This document shows positions 1-9,442 of a stretch of DNA of 40,933 nt, piece by piece. The DNA is from Lachnospiraceae bacterium (GTDB taxonomy: Bacteria > Bacillota > Clostridia > Lachnospirales > Lachnospiraceae), in contig JAFYEL010000115.1 of the NCBI GenBank assembly GCA_017544285.1, forward strand, positions 1 through 40,933, given 5' to 3'. Each line of letters starts with the position of its first letter. Positions within the stretch are counted from its first letter, which is position 1. The translations under genes and the position numbers were made by a program. The notes beneath the pieces are model-generated. The model saw nothing but the letters and a program-made list of their open reading frames with translations, did not search any database and was not told the origin of the DNA.

Positions 1-344
1 ACCGTATCAACTCCCCCCGCGATCTTGCGGTTTGTCTGGGCCATCTGGAGCTCGTATTCAAAGTCCGTGATAGCCCTGAGGCCTCTGATGACCACATCCG
101 CACTGCTGTTGATGACATAGTCTACCAGAAGACCGGAAAAGGAATCCACCTTTACATTGGGGATATCCCTGCACGCATCCTCCAACATTTTAACACGTTC
201 ATCTACAGAAAACAACGGAGATTTTGTTTTATTGTTGAGCACTGCCACCGTGAGAGTATCAAATATGCTGGCCGCTCTTTTTATTATGTCTATGTGTCCG
301 TAAGTCACGGGATCAAAGGACCCCGGGTATACCGCTCCCACCAT
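1..344 (-). CDS. coaD: Phosphopantetheine adenylyltransferase (partial, 3' end outside window)
   Basis: Catalyses the fourth step of coenzyme A synthesis, joining 4'-phosphopantetheine and ATP to give dephospho-CoA in the cytoplasm. I translated the minus strand by eye: the protein opens [20 protein letters not shown], which contains the nucleotidyltransferase T/HxGH motif (TYGH) and the family's PGSFDP opening, and continues with [14 protein letters not shown], also typical of CoaD. About 114 residues are visible of a usual 160; the C-terminus lies beyond the left edge. The start ATG shares its A with the last base of the rsmD TGA stop (TGATG), so the two genes are probably translationally coupled. 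rsmD-coaD is a common Firmicute pair. Confidence 0.95.
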   Translation of the reverse strand, partial: MVGAVYPGSFDPVTYGHIDIIKRAASIFDTLTVAVLNNKTKSPLFSVDERVKMLEDACRDIPNVKVDSFSGLLVDYVINSSADVVIRGLRAITDFEYELQMAQTNRKIAGGVDT

Positions 345-898
345 CAGCTTCTCCTTTTCAAGAACAGATGCTTATTTGTTTTATACCGCTTTTCGCGGAC
401 TATGTCAAAGCCCGCGTCAGATGCAAAATCAGTCTCCCGTCGAAGGGAAGTCTCAAGGATCACCAGGCTGTCCTCATTGATGGCCTTTGAAGATGCCAAC
501 ATTGCAAGGGCACGCTCGTCTGCCCCGGTGTCGTAAGGGGGATCCATGTAGACTATGCTGTAGGGACCCTCCCGCTCTATGGCCGGAAGGGATGCGAAAA
601 CATCCGAGGAAAGCACGGTGGCGCTGTCCGCAAGATGTGTGTGGTTAAGGTTCTCGCGGATGCAACCCTGGGCGTCCTTTGAGCTATCCACGAAGACCGC
701 GTGGGCCGCCCCCCTTGAAAGAGCTTCTATGCCTATGCCGCCGGAGCCGGAAAACAGATCCAGAAAACGGCAGCCGTAGATATCGTCCTGTATGATGTTG
801 AACAGGGTCTCCTTGATACGGTCCTGGGTGGGCCTTGTGGCCTCGCCTGCAGGAGTCTTAAGTAGGAGGCGCCTGGCTGTGCCTGCGATCACTCTCAT
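344..898 (-). CDS. rsmD: 16S rRNA (guanine(966)-N2)-methyltransferase RsmD
   Basis: SAM-dependent methyltransferase that modifies G966 of 16S rRNA in the assembled 30S subunit. The 184-residue protein has the normal family length. It opens [13 protein letters not shown], then shows [15 protein letters not shown], the SAM-binding loop [18 protein letters not shown] around residues 45-62, and the catalytic MDPPY motif near residue 117, the form expected of N2-guanine/N6-adenine methyltransferases. Its ATG overlaps the stop of the upstream topoisomerase gene by 4 bases (ATGA) and its stop overlaps the coaD start by one base. It therefore sits inside a tightly packed leftward operon. Confidence 0.95.
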   Translation of the reverse strand: MRVIAGTARRLLLKTPAGEATRPTQDRIKETLFNIIQDDIYGCRFLDLFSGSGGIGIEALSRGAAHAVFVDSSKDAQGCIRENLNHTHLADSATVLSSDVFASLPAIEREGPYSIVYMDPPYDTGADERALAMLASSKAINEDSLVILETSLRRETDFASDAGFDIVREKRYKTNKHLFLKRRS

Positions 899-3156
899 AA
901 TTTGATCCTCGTTCCCTTGGAGTCACGCTTCATAAGCTTGACCTTGTTGAGCTGGACTTCCTTTTCACCGATGAGGGCTACCGCATCGTCGGTGTAGGTG
1001 GTAAAGTATACGTCTTCAACATAGTCCCCGGCGGAGAGCTTTATGCCCCTGACGCCGACTGCGGCCTTCTTTTTCTCGGGGACTTCCTCTAATGCAAAGC
1101 GGAGGAAGTATCCGCCGTGGGTCCTTAAGATGACGTTGTGCTCGGTGCCGATGAGCTTAACGCTCACCACTTCATCCCCGTCCATGAGCTTGGTTGCGGC
1201 AACGGTACGCTTGGATACATCGAACTCGGTGCCGAATACATGCTTCATCATGCCCTGCTTCGTGGTAAAGAGCAGCATGCCCATGGATATGGAATCAAGC
1301 GGCACGGCGTAGATCACCCTCTCCTTGGAGCTGTCGTAGTTGCTGATATTGTCTATGGGTGTGCCCTTGTCACGCAGCCTTCCGGCGGGCAGATCCCTGA
1401 CTCTTACGGAGTGTACCTGTCCGGTCTCCGTGAACACCAGGATCTTGTCGGTGTTCATGCAGGTGTAGATGTATTTGTTTTCCGCATGGATGGTTTCTTT
1501 ATTGCGCTCGTAGGTGGAGGGATCCACTGTCCTTGCGTAGCCGAAGCGGTCCATCATGAAGACAACCTCTGCCTCTTCGAAGCGGTTCTCCTCGTATACC
1601 GCCTCCTCGCTGTTTTCGATGAGGGTGCGGCGGGGACGGGCAAATTCCTTTTTGTACTCATCAAGCTCCTTGATGATCTGTCTGGACATGGAGCTGTAGT
1701 TGTTGAGGATGTCCTCATACTTTGCGATTTTGGCAAGGCTTTCCTCATGCTCCTTAAGGAGGGCCTCGACCTCCAGGCTTATGAGCCTGTGGAGACGCAT
1801 CTCAAGGATGGCCTGGGCCTGACGGGGTGTGAAACGGAGCTGTTCTGCCTGGGCGGGGGACATGGGATTTTTGAACTTGATGCCCTTAATATTGCCCTCG
1901 GTAAGGCAGGCCTTTGCCATCTTTACGTCTTTGGAGCCCCGGAGGATCTCGATGATCAGGTCTATGACATCGCAGGCCTGGATCAGTCCCTCCTGGACCT
2001 CACTCTTTTCCCTCTCCTTTGCAAGGAGGGTTGTGTATTTGCGGTTTGAAAGCTCAAACTGGAATTCAACGTTGTGCTCTATTATCTTTTTAAGGCCCAT
2101 GGTCTCGGGGCGTCCGTCGGCGATGGCAAGCATGTTTACGCCGAAGGTGCTCTCAAGCTGGGTCTTTTTGTAGAGCATGTTCTCAAGGTTTTTGATATCG
2201 GCGCCCTTTTTGAGCTCGATGACTATGCGGATGCCCTCCTTGGAGGACTGGTTTGAGATATCCGCTATGTCGGAGGTCTTGCGGCTTTCCACAAGGTCGG
2301 CAACGTCGTTGAGGAATTTGCCGATGCCCGCGCCTATCATGGTGTAGGGGATCTCGGTGACCACAAGCCTCTGCCTGCCGCCCTTTACCTCTTCGATCTC
2401 TACCCTGCCGCGAAGGCGCAGCTTACCGGTACCGGTCCTGTAGATCTCGGCCAGCTCGTCTTTATTGGTGACGATGCCTCCGGTGGGAAAATCGGGCCCC
2501 TTCATGATCTCAAGGAGCTCATCATCCGTAATATCGTTATTCTTAATATAGGCCTTTACCGCATCGATGACCTCTCCGGTGTTGTGGGGAGGAATGGATG
2601 TAGCCATACCTACTGCTATACCCTCGGCACCGTTTATCAGGATGTTGGGGATCCGGACGGGAAGGACCTCGGGCTCTTTTTCGGTTTCATCGAAGTTGGG
2701 GACAAAGTCAACCACGTCTTTATCGAGGTCTGCCAGATAGCACATCTGGGTGACCTTTTCAAGACGGGCCTCTGTGTACCTCATGGCTGCGGCGCCGTCA
2801 CCCTCGATGGAGCCGAAGTTTCCGTGACCGTCAACCAAAGGCATGCCCTTTTTGAAATCCTGGGCCATGACCACCAGAGCCTCGTATATGGAGGAATCAC
2901 CATGGGGATGGTACTTACCCATGGTATCGCCCACTATCCTGGCGCACTTCCTGTAGGGGCTGTCGTACCTGATGCCAAGCTCGTGCATATCGTAGAGGGT
3001 ACGCCTCTGAACCGGCTTAAGGCCGTCCCTGACATCGGGAAGGGCCCTGGCAATGATGACGCTCATGGCGTAATCAATGTAGGACTTGCGCATTATCTCG
3101 GAGTATTCCGTGCGTATGATCTGTTCTTCGATGTTTTTGATCTTCTTTTTTGCCAT
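895..3156 (-). CDS. parC: Type IIA DNA topoisomerase subunit A (ParC / GyrA family)
   Basis: Breakage-reunion subunit of a type IIA topoisomerase, partner of the ATPase subunit encoded just upstream. The catalytic tyrosine is Y127 in AAMRYTEARL. The region that governs quinolone sensitivity reads GKYHPHGDSSIYEA, with S88 and E92 at the two key positions, so it looks wild type. The N-terminal half is gyrase-like (LVDGHGNFGS), but the C-terminal beta-pinwheel has no GyrA box (QRRGGKG type): the equivalent stretch reads YERNKETIHAENK. Without that box an enzyme usually decatenates or relaxes DNA rather than supercoiling it, so I lean to topoisomerase IV. At 753 residues it is shorter than most GyrA. 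The start is preceded by GAGGT. Confidence 0.8.
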   Translation of the reverse strand: MAKKKIKNIEEQIIRTEYSEIMRKSYIDYAMSVIIARALPDVRDGLKPVQRRTLYDMHELGIRYDSPYRKCARIVGDTMGKYHPHGDSSIYEALVVMAQDFKKGMPLVDGHGNFGSIEGDGAAAMRYTEARLEKVTQMCYLADLDKDVVDFVPNFDETEKEPEVLPVRIPNILINGAEGIAVGMATSIPPHNTGEVIDAVKAYIKNNDITDDELLEIMKGPDFPTGGIVTNKDELAEIYRTGTGKLRLRGRVEIEEVKGGRQRLVVTEIPYTMIGAGIGKFLNDVADLVESRKTSDIADISNQSSKEGIRIVIELKKGADIKNLENMLYKKTQLESTFGVNMLAIADGRPETMGLKKIIEHNVEFQFELSNRKYTTLLAKEREKSEVQEGLIQACDVIDLIIEILRGSKDVKMAKACLTEGNIKGIKFKNPMSPAQAEQLRFTPRQAQAILEMRLHRLISLEVEALLKEHEESLAKIAKYEDILNNYSSMSRQIIKELDEYKKEFARPRRTLIENSEEAVYEENRFEEAEVVFMMDRFGYARTVDPSTYERNKETIHAENKYIYTCMNTDKILVFTETGQVHSVRVRDLPAGRLRDKGTPIDNISNYDSSKERVIYAVPLDSISMGMLLFTTKQGMMKHVFGTEFDVSKRTVAATKLMDGDEVVSVKLIGTEHNVILRTHGGYFLRFALEEVPEKKKAAVGVRGIKLSAGDYVEDVYFTTYTDDAVALIGEKEVQLNKVKLMKRDSKGTRIKL

Positions 3157-3173
3157 TGTCTACCTCTATACGT

Positions 3174-3192
3174 AGAATTGCTTCGCAATTCT
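3174..3192. repeat. Perfect inverted repeat between topoisomerase subunit genes
   Basis: AGAATTGC and GCAATTCT form an 8-bp perfect stem around a TTC loop, about 18 bases upstream of the subunit A start codon. A short T run follows it only on the plus strand, against the direction of transcription, so it is not a good terminator for the operon. It may tune translation or RNA stability between the two subunits. Confidence 0.5.
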
Positions 3193-3218
3193 TTTATGTC
3201 TCGCATGTAATGCTCGAC

Positions 3219-3242
3219 GTCACCGGGATAAACCCGGATGAC
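3219..3242. repeat. Hairpin immediately after the subunit B stop codon
   Basis: GTCA-CCGGG and CCCGG-A-TGAC pair around an ATAAA loop, giving a 9-bp stem with one bulged base that abuts the stop codon of the subunit B gene. No T tract follows in the direction of transcription, so I read it as an intercistronic RNA structure rather than a terminator. Confidence 0.4.
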
Positions 3243-5165
3243 CTAAATATCCAACGCTGCCTCGGCGGCATGCCTGTGAATAAAGCTCTTTCGGGGTGCC
3301 ACTTCGTTGCCCATGAGCATTTCCGTGGTGGCATCAGCCATACGGGCGTCCTCTATCTCTACCCTCTTGAGGATGCGCGTCTCGGGATTGAGTGTGGTCT
3401 CCCAGAGCTGCTCTGCATCCATCTCTCCAAGGCCCTTGTAGCGCTGGAGTGTAAAGGAGCCGGTGTGGGTCCTGCGGTACTCCGCCAGGGCTTTGTCGTC
3501 GTAGAGGTACTCCTGCTCACCCTTTGAAGGCATGGCCTTATAAAGGGGAGGCATGGCGATATATACATGGCCCTCGTAGATAAGCTCCGGCATGAACCGG
3601 TAGAAAAGTGTCATGAGCAGGGTGGAGATATGGGCACCGTCCACGTCCGCATCAGCCATGATTATGATCTTGTCGTAGCGCAGCTTCGTGATGTCGAAGT
3701 CATTGCCGTAGCCCTCGGAAAAACCGCAGCCGAAGGCGTTGATCATGGTCTTTATCTCGGCGTTGGCCAGGATCTTGTCTATGGAGGCCTTTTCAACGTT
3801 GAGGATCTTTCCGCGGATGGGAAGGATGGCCTGGTACATACGGTTCCGGGCGGTCTTTGCCGAGCCGCCGGCGGAATCACCCTCCACTATGAATATCTCG
3901 CATTTATCGGCCTCACGGGACTCGCAGTTTGCGAGCTTGCCGTTGGAGTCAAAGGAGTACTTCTGCTTTGTCAGCAGGTTGGTCTTTGCCTTTTCCTCTG
4001 CTTTGCGGATCTTGGCGGCCTTTTCGGCACAGCCGATGACCTTTTTAAGTTCTTCGAGATTGCGGTCGAAGAAACGGGTTATCTCGTCGCCGGTGACCTT
4101 TGCAACTGCCTTGGCCGCATCCTGGTTGTCCAGCTTTGTCTTTGTCTGGCCCTCGAAGCGGGGATCCGGATGCTTTATCGATACAACGGCGGTCATTCCG
4201 TTACGGATGTCGGCACCGTTGAAGTTCGCGTCTTTATCCTTGAGGATGCCCAGCTCCCTGGCGTAGGCGTTAACCGTGGTGGTGAACTGGGTCTTAAAGC
4301 CGGTGAGATGGGTACCGCCCTCGGCGTTGTAAATATTGTTGCAGAAGCCCAGGACGTTCTCATGGAACTCGTTAACGTACTGGAAGGCGCACTCAACATA
4401 CACGCCGTCGCTCTCTCCGGAGAAGGAAATGATCTCGGTCACAGGTTCCTTTTTCTCGTCGATGTCACGGATGAAGCCTATGATGCCCTCGGGCTCGTGG
4501 TAGGTTTCCTCTTCGGGCTCATCACCCCTAAGGTCCCTGTAGACTATGGTGAGCTTGGGATTAAGGTATGCGGTCTCGTGGAGACGGCTCTTGATATCAT
4601 CCTCACGGAAACGGGTGCGCTCAAAGATCTCGGGATCCGGGAGGAAGTTGATCCTGGTGCCCGTCTCTCTGGTGCGGCCCAGAGTGGGAAGCAGGCCCTT
4701 TTCCAGCTCGATGGTGGGAACTCCTCGCTCGTAGTGGTCGTGATGGATCATGCCGTCGCGCTTTATCTTAATATCAAGGTAAGTGGAAAGGGCGTTTACA
4801 ACGGAGGAGCCCACGCCGTGAAGACCGCCGGCAACCTTATATACAGAATCATCGAACTTACCGCCGGCATGGAGGGTGGTGAACACCAGACGCTCTGCGC
4901 TTATGCCCTTTTCGTGCATATCAACGGGGATACCGCGGCCGTTGTCCTCAACCGTGGCCGAGCCGTCAGCCTCAAGGGTAACCGTAATGTGGTCGCAGTG
5001 GCCCGCGAGATGCTCGTCAACGGAGTTGTCAACTATCTCGTAGATGAGGTGGTTAAGGCCCTTTGTGGTGGTGGAGCCTATGTACATACCCGGACGGCGG
5101 CGTACTGCCTCGAGACCCTCGAGGACGGTGATGGATTCCGCGCTGTATTCTTCTTTTTTAGCCAT
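3243..5165 (-). CDS. parE: Type IIA DNA topoisomerase subunit B (ParE / GyrB family)
   Basis: ATPase subunit of the type IIA topoisomerase, working as an A2B2 tetramer with the product of the next gene. The 640-residue protein has the GHKL ATPase motifs EIVDNSVDEHLAGH (about residue 44), DNGRGIPV and GGLHGVGSSVVNALS. The TOPRIM metal-binding domain shows EGDSAGGSAK and the acidic MADADVDGAH. The C-terminal QRYKGLGEMDAEQLWETT is diagnostic of the GyrB/ParE family. GyrB and ParE cannot be separated safely from the sequence alone; the name follows the partner subunit, which lacks a GyrA box. The gene has an AGGAG ribosome site and starts 29 bases after the recG stop. Confidence 0.85.
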   Translation of the reverse strand: MAKKEEYSAESITVLEGLEAVRRRPGMYIGSTTTKGLNHLIYEIVDNSVDEHLAGHCDHITVTLEADGSATVEDNGRGIPVDMHEKGISAERLVFTTLHAGGKFDDSVYKVAGGLHGVGSSVVNALSTYLDIKIKRDGMIHHDHYERGVPTIELEKGLLPTLGRTRETGTRINFLPDPEIFERTRFREDDIKSRLHETAYLNPKLTIVYRDLRGDEPEEETYHEPEGIIGFIRDIDEKKEPVTEIISFSGESDGVYVECAFQYVNEFHENVLGFCNNIYNAEGGTHLTGFKTQFTTTVNAYARELGILKDKDANFNGADIRNGMTAVVSIKHPDPRFEGQTKTKLDNQDAAKAVAKVTGDEITRFFDRNLEELKKVIGCAEKAAKIRKAEEKAKTNLLTKQKYSFDSNGKLANCESREADKCEIFIVEGDSAGGSAKTARNRMYQAILPIRGKILNVEKASIDKILANAEIKTMINAFGCGFSEGYGNDFDITKLRYDKIIIMADADVDGAHISTLLMTLFYRFMPELIYEGHVYIAMPPLYKAMPSKGEQEYLYDDKALAEYRRTHTGSFTLQRYKGLGEMDAEQLWETTLNPETRILKRVEIEDARMADATTEMLMGNEVAPRKSFIHRHAAEAALDI

Positions 5166-5194
5166 AATATATCTCCTGTCGAACTTCTGTTCGA

Positions 5195-7258
5195 TTATAA
5201 TACCATATCACGGTTGCTGCGGTCAAGCTGTCTTTGCAGAACATCATTTACCCTGCCCGTATCGCAAAGATACCCTGCATACTCCGACGCCAGCGAAAGC
5301 ATGGCGGCGTCCGAATAGATATCCGCTATCCTGAAAGCCATGTCTCCGGACTGTCTGACTCCGAACATATCTCCGGGACCTCTCTGTTTCAGATCCTCTT
5401 CCGCAATGGCAAAGCCGTCGTTGGACCGGTTCAGTATATCAAGCCGTTTTTTCGCCTCCTCGCTCCGGGAGGTGCACATGAAAATGCAGTAGGACTGATG
5501 TTTGCCCCTGCCCACACGGCCCCTGAGCTGATGAAGCTGGGCAAGTCCGAAGCGCTCCGCATTTTCCACAAGCATCACCGTGGTGTTGGGCACGTTTATG
5601 CCCACCTCAACCACTGTGGTGGAAACCAGCACGTCGGTCTCTCCCGCGGCAAAACGGTTCATTATCTCATTCTTTTCTTTGCCCTTCATTTTTCCGTGAA
5701 GGTACTCTATCCTGACCGAAGGGGAAAGCTCCTCCTCCAGCTTGCCTGCGTATTCTATGACGTTTTCCCCTTCCATGGACTCGGAATCAAGCGCCATGGG
5801 GCAGATCACAAGGGCCTGACGGCCTTCCTTTATCTGATCCTCGATAAAGCTGCAGGCCTTTTTCCTGTACTCGGGTCCCACCACGCAGTTCTTGATGGGA
5901 AGGCGGCTTGCGGGAAGCTCGTCTATAAGTGTGATATCAAGATCGCCGTAGAGGATCATTGCCAGGGTCCGGGGAATGGGCGTGGCGCTCATCACAAGGG
6001 TGTGAACCCTGCGCTCCTCTTTTCCGGCCTGTGAAAGTCTCATCCTCTGATCCACTCCGAAGCGGTGCTGCTCGTCAGTGACCACAAGGCCCGGTTTCTT
6101 AAAGCTGACCCCGTCCTGGATAAGGGCATGGGTGCCTACGGCTATGGCAACGCTGCCCTCAGCGATGCGCTCTCTGGCCTCTCGCTTTTCTTTTTCGGTC
6201 ATGGAGCCCGCCAGGTAAACAACGGAAAGCTCCGGAAAGCTCTCCTTTACGAGTGCGCAAAGCTGCTCATAATGCTGTTTTGCCAGCACCTCGGTGGGTG
6301 CCATCAGGGCACACTGATAGCCTGACAGAGCGGCCGAAAGCAGGGCATAAAAGGCCACAATGGTCTTGCCGCAGCCCACGTCACCCTGGATCAGGCGGTT
6401 CATCATATAAGGCCCCGAAAGATCCGAGGCTATATCCTCCATGGCCCGTTTCTGGGCTGAGGTAAGCTCGTAGGGGAGCTGTTTTATCATTTCATCGAGC
6501 CGGGGATCCCTTTCGCAGACAAGGGTGTTCCAGCAGCGCTCCTCGCTTTTCATGCTCCTTACCCTGAGCATGAAGACCAGGAATTCGTCAAAGGCAAGCC
6601 TTGACCTGGCCCTGCAAAGTTCATTTCTGTCCGCCGCAAAATGTATCCCCTTAAGGGCTTCATACCGGCCCATAAGACCCTTTTGGTACAAAAATCCCCC
6701 CTCCGACATATCCTCTTTAAGACAGTCGGCAACATCCCTTACCGAGTCAAAGGCCTGATGCAGCAGCTTTGTGAGCTGCGACGAGGTAACTCCCTTTGTC
6801 AGCGGATATACCGGGATAAGCGAGCTGCTCATCTGCTCATAAACTTCCTCGCTGAGTATCCTGGGATTTGAAAGATAATAGGAAGATCCCCTGCGCTTTA
6901 CATATCCTCTGAAGATAAAGACCGAGCCGGTCTTCAGAATGTTTTTAAGGTAGGGCTGGTTGAACCACTGCAGGGTCATGCTCATGGTGTCATCCCCGGC
7001 CACGCAGGACAGTATACGGAATTTTTTGACAAATCTGAGGGTAGGGGAAGTCAGGATCCTGAGCCTTACGGTCATAAGATCCGTGGTGCCCTCGTAATCC
7101 GCACAGTTTTCAAGGGGTTCTATCCTCAGGGCTCCTTCGTAGGTCCGGGGATAGTATTCCATAAGGTCACCCAGGGTGAAAATACCAAGCTTTGCCAGCT
7201 TTTCGGCGGCCTTTTCACCCACCCCCTTAAGTACGGTAACCTGTGAATATTCGTCCAT
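5195..7258 (-). CDS. recG: ATP-dependent DNA helicase RecG
   Basis: Superfamily 2 helicase that remodels stalled replication forks and branch-migrates Holliday junctions. At 687 residues it has the normal length. An N-terminal helix-hairpin-helix-like stretch (VLKGVGEKAAEKL) and the OB-fold wedge domain are followed by Walker A GDVGCGKT (residues 292-299), motif II DEQHRFG (395-401), motif III SATPIPRTLA (424-433) and motif VI QLRGRVGRG. It lies 3 bases downstream of the YloV/FakA gene, and in Firmicutes yloU-yloV-(sda)-recG is a known order. The C-terminus ends RNRDMVL at a TAA stop just before the topoisomerase pair. Confidence 0.97.
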   Translation of the reverse strand: MDEYSQVTVLKGVGEKAAEKLAKLGIFTLGDLMEYYPRTYEGALRIEPLENCADYEGTTDLMTVRLRILTSPTLRFVKKFRILSCVAGDDTMSMTLQWFNQPYLKNILKTGSVFIFRGYVKRRGSSYYLSNPRILSEEVYEQMSSSLIPVYPLTKGVTSSQLTKLLHQAFDSVRDVADCLKEDMSEGGFLYQKGLMGRYEALKGIHFAADRNELCRARSRLAFDEFLVFMLRVRSMKSEERCWNTLVCERDPRLDEMIKQLPYELTSAQKRAMEDIASDLSGPYMMNRLIQGDVGCGKTIVAFYALLSAALSGYQCALMAPTEVLAKQHYEQLCALVKESFPELSVVYLAGSMTEKEKREARERIAEGSVAIAVGTHALIQDGVSFKKPGLVVTDEQHRFGVDQRMRLSQAGKEERRVHTLVMSATPIPRTLAMILYGDLDITLIDELPASRLPIKNCVVGPEYRKKACSFIEDQIKEGRQALVICPMALDSESMEGENVIEYAGKLEEELSPSVRIEYLHGKMKGKEKNEIMNRFAAGETDVLVSTTVVEVGINVPNTTVMLVENAERFGLAQLHQLRGRVGRGKHQSYCIFMCTSRSEEAKKRLDILNRSNDGFAIAEEDLKQRGPGDMFGVRQSGDMAFRIADIYSDAAMLSLASEYAGYLCDTGRVNDVLQRQLDRSNRDMVL

Positions 7259-7261
7259 CTT

Positions 7262-8971
7262 TTATTCCACGGAAATGATGTAGTAGTAAATCGGCTGACC
7301 GCCGTTGTTAACCTCTACGTCGGCGCCGGGGTACTCCTTTTTCAGGATGTCGCCCAGGGCAGATGCCTCCTCTTCGCTTACGTCCTCGCCGAAATAAACG
7401 GAGATGAGGGAGGTTTCATCGTCTGTCATGCCTGCCACGGTATCTGCGGCAACGCTCTCGATGTCGCTGCCCACAGCCAGGATGGCCTTGTCACCGATGC
7501 CCATGATATCACCCTGTTTGATCTCCTTGTCATCGATGGAGGTATCCCTGACAGCATAGGTCACCTGTCCCGTCTTGATGAGGGAAGCGGCCTCGGTCAT
7601 GGTGCGCTCGTTCTCTTCGTCGCTCTCCTCCTCCATGAAGGCGATAAGGGCGGCGATCCCCTGGGGCGCTGTGGTAGTAGGCAGGACTATCACCTTTTTG
7701 TCGGTGCAAAGTGCCTTTGCCTGATTTGCCGCAAGGATGATGTTTTTATTGTTGGGCAGTACAAAAACGGTGTCAGCGTTTACCTCTGAGACTGCCTTCA
7801 GCATGTCCTCGGTGGAGGGATTCATGGTCTGGCCTCCGGGAATGATACAGTCCACTCCCAGGCTCTCGAAGATGGCGTTCATGCCGTCACCCACGGAAAC
7901 GCAGATGAAACCGCTGTGTTTTCTCTCGGTATTCTTAATGGGCACAACCTTTGCTTCCGCATCGTTGTCCCCGGCAACATTTTTGACCCCGGCCTTGCGG
8001 AGTTCCTCGCTCTTAAGCACTCTCTCGTGGTGCTCAAGGCGCATGTTGTCGATCTTCATGCAGGAGAGCTGGCCGTACTTTAAAGCTTTCTGTATGGCAA
8101 GTCCCGGATCGTTGGTGTGGACGTGGATCTTTACTATGTCGTCCATGGCCACGCAGACTATGGAATCACCGATGGATTCCAGATAGCTCTTGAGGTCCGC
8201 CTCGGATTTCTGGTTGAAGTTCCTCTCCAGCTGGATTATGAACTCTGTGCAGTATCCGAACCTGATCTCTTCGTGTCCGGTAACCCCTGCCATTGCACGC
8301 CTTGCGGCTGGTGCCTTCTCAAAGGTGAAGCTGAAATCCTCGGCAGTCACCTTTCCGGTATGAAAGTCATACGCTCCCTTAAGCAGGAGTATGAGTCCCT
8401 GTCCGCCGGAATCAACCACGCCGGCCTGCTTGAGCACCGGCAGCATGTCCGGAGTCTTTGCAAGGACCTCTTCGCCGTAGCTTATTACCTGATCCGCAAA
8501 TTCAATGGGATCCTTAACCTCTTCGCAGATCTCGGAGGCCTTCTGGGATATGCCCTTGGCAACGGTAAGGATTGTGCCCTCTTTGGGCTTCATAACCGCC
8601 TTGTAGGCAGTCTCCACCGCCCTGGCAAAGGCAAGGGAAAGCTCCGTGGTGCCAACCTCGTCAAGCTCGGAGAGCTGCTTTGCAAAGCCCCTTAAAAGCT
8701 GGCTTAAGATAACGCCGGAGTTACCCCTGGCTCCCCTGAGGGATCCTGATGACATGGCCTTGCAGAGATCGGCCATGTTGTTCTTATCGGAGAGTTCCAT
8801 GACCGCATTTGCTGCGGAGAGCATGGTCATGGACATATTGGTACCGGTATCCCCGTCGGGAACCGGAAAGACATTCAATTCATTTATCCATTCCTTTTCG
8901 GCATTGAGTCTGGAAACGCCGGCAAGGAACATATTGCCGATGAGCTCGGCATTGAGTGTATTTTCAGCCAA
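7262..8971 (-). CDS. fakA: Fatty acid kinase catalytic subunit-like DhaL-domain protein (YloV/FakA)
   Basis: Related to FakA, which phosphorylates fatty acids presented by FakB carrier proteins so they can enter phospholipid synthesis. The 569-residue protein opens with a DhaL (dihydroxyacetone kinase L) domain: NVFPVPDGDTGTNMSMTM around residues 33-50 holds the conserved aspartates that bind Mg-ATP, and GARGNSGVILSQLLRG follows. A middle FakA domain and a C-terminal DegV-like fold (ending GGQPIYYYIISVE) complete the usual architecture. No fakB is in the window, so the substrate is inferred from the family. It is 11 bases downstream of the Gls24-type gene and 3 bases upstream of recG, consistent with one transcript. 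Confidence 0.9.
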   Translation of the reverse strand: MAENTLNAELIGNMFLAGVSRLNAEKEWINELNVFPVPDGDTGTNMSMTMLSAANAVMELSDKNNMADLCKAMSSGSLRGARGNSGVILSQLLRGFAKQLSELDEVGTTELSLAFARAVETAYKAVMKPKEGTILTVAKGISQKASEICEEVKDPIEFADQVISYGEEVLAKTPDMLPVLKQAGVVDSGGQGLILLLKGAYDFHTGKVTAEDFSFTFEKAPAARRAMAGVTGHEEIRFGYCTEFIIQLERNFNQKSEADLKSYLESIGDSIVCVAMDDIVKIHVHTNDPGLAIQKALKYGQLSCMKIDNMRLEHHERVLKSEELRKAGVKNVAGDNDAEAKVVPIKNTERKHSGFICVSVGDGMNAIFESLGVDCIIPGGQTMNPSTEDMLKAVSEVNADTVFVLPNNKNIILAANQAKALCTDKKVIVLPTTTAPQGIAALIAFMEEESDEENERTMTEAASLIKTGQVTYAVRDTSIDDKEIKQGDIMGIGDKAILAVGSDIESVAADTVAGMTDDETSLISVYFGEDVSEEEASALGDILKKEYPGADVEVNNGGQPIYYYIISVE

Positions 8972-8982
8972 AGCTCTTCCTC

Positions 8983-9342
8983 CTAATCGATCACTCTCAC
9001 GCCTTCAACAAATACGTTGATCCTTTCAACGGTGAGACCGGTGTACTCCTCCACCTTGTATTTAACGTTGTGGCGCAGATTGTCAGCCACCGTTATGACG
9101 CTGACGCCGTAGGCAACTATAACGTGAAAATCAAGAAACAGTCTGTTGTCCGCCACCGTGACATTTATGCCCTTGGTAACGCTCTCTTTTTTAAGGAGCC
9201 TCACCAGGCCGTCCTTCATTGACACTGCAGCCATGCCCACTATACCGAAGCATTCCATGGCTTCGAAACCGGCATACTGCGCGATAACCTCGGGATCGAT
9301 GACTATGTCGCCGAGTTTTGTGGTCATACGTCCTTTTACCAT
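8983..9342 (-). CDS. yloU: Asp23/Gls24 family envelope-stress protein (YloU)
   Basis: Small protein of the Asp23/Gls24 family, members of which associate with the Gram-positive envelope and respond to alkaline or cell-wall stress; their molecular role is not settled. The 119 residues show the family pattern GDIVIDPEVIAQYAG, then GIVGMAA, INVTVADNRLFLDFHVIVAYG and a C-terminal GLTVERINVFVEGVRV. There is no signal peptide or membrane segment. The start has GGAG about 7 bases upstream. It heads the yloU-fakA-recG chain and is separated from rpmB by a terminator, with no convincing promoter of its own in the 38 bases between; some read-through is likely. Confidence 0.92.
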   Translation of the reverse strand: MVKGRMTTKLGDIVIDPEVIAQYAGFEAMECFGIVGMAAVSMKDGLVRLLKKESVTKGINVTVADNRLFLDFHVIVAYGVSVITVADNLRHNVKYKVEEYTGLTVERINVFVEGVRVID

Positions 9343-9380
9343 ACTCTTCTCCTTTTAAAAAGCTCCTTTTCTTTACCGCT

Positions 9381-9414
9381 TAAAAAAGAAACCTCAGGCA
9401 AAAGCAGCCTGAGG
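9381..9414 (-). terminator. Rho-independent terminator of rpmB
   Basis: Read leftward, CCTCAGGC and GCCTGAGG form a perfect 8-bp GC-rich stem with a 7-base loop, followed by TTTCTTTTTT. It lies 29 bases after the rpmB stop codon and before the yloU operon. Confidence 0.92.
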
Positions 9415-9442
9415 ATTCCATGCAATACTGATAACATCACGC

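Noticed and set aside
1138..2049. Long plus-strand open frame within the topoisomerase A gene
   Set aside because: It is the mirror of a strongly conserved minus-strand gene, has no ribosome site and no family resemblance. The same applies to the other long opposite-strand frames such as 3567-5318 and 23120-24343.
3174..3192. Terminator between the two topoisomerase genes
   Set aside because: The T run is on the wrong side for leftward transcription and the two subunits need to be co-expressed.
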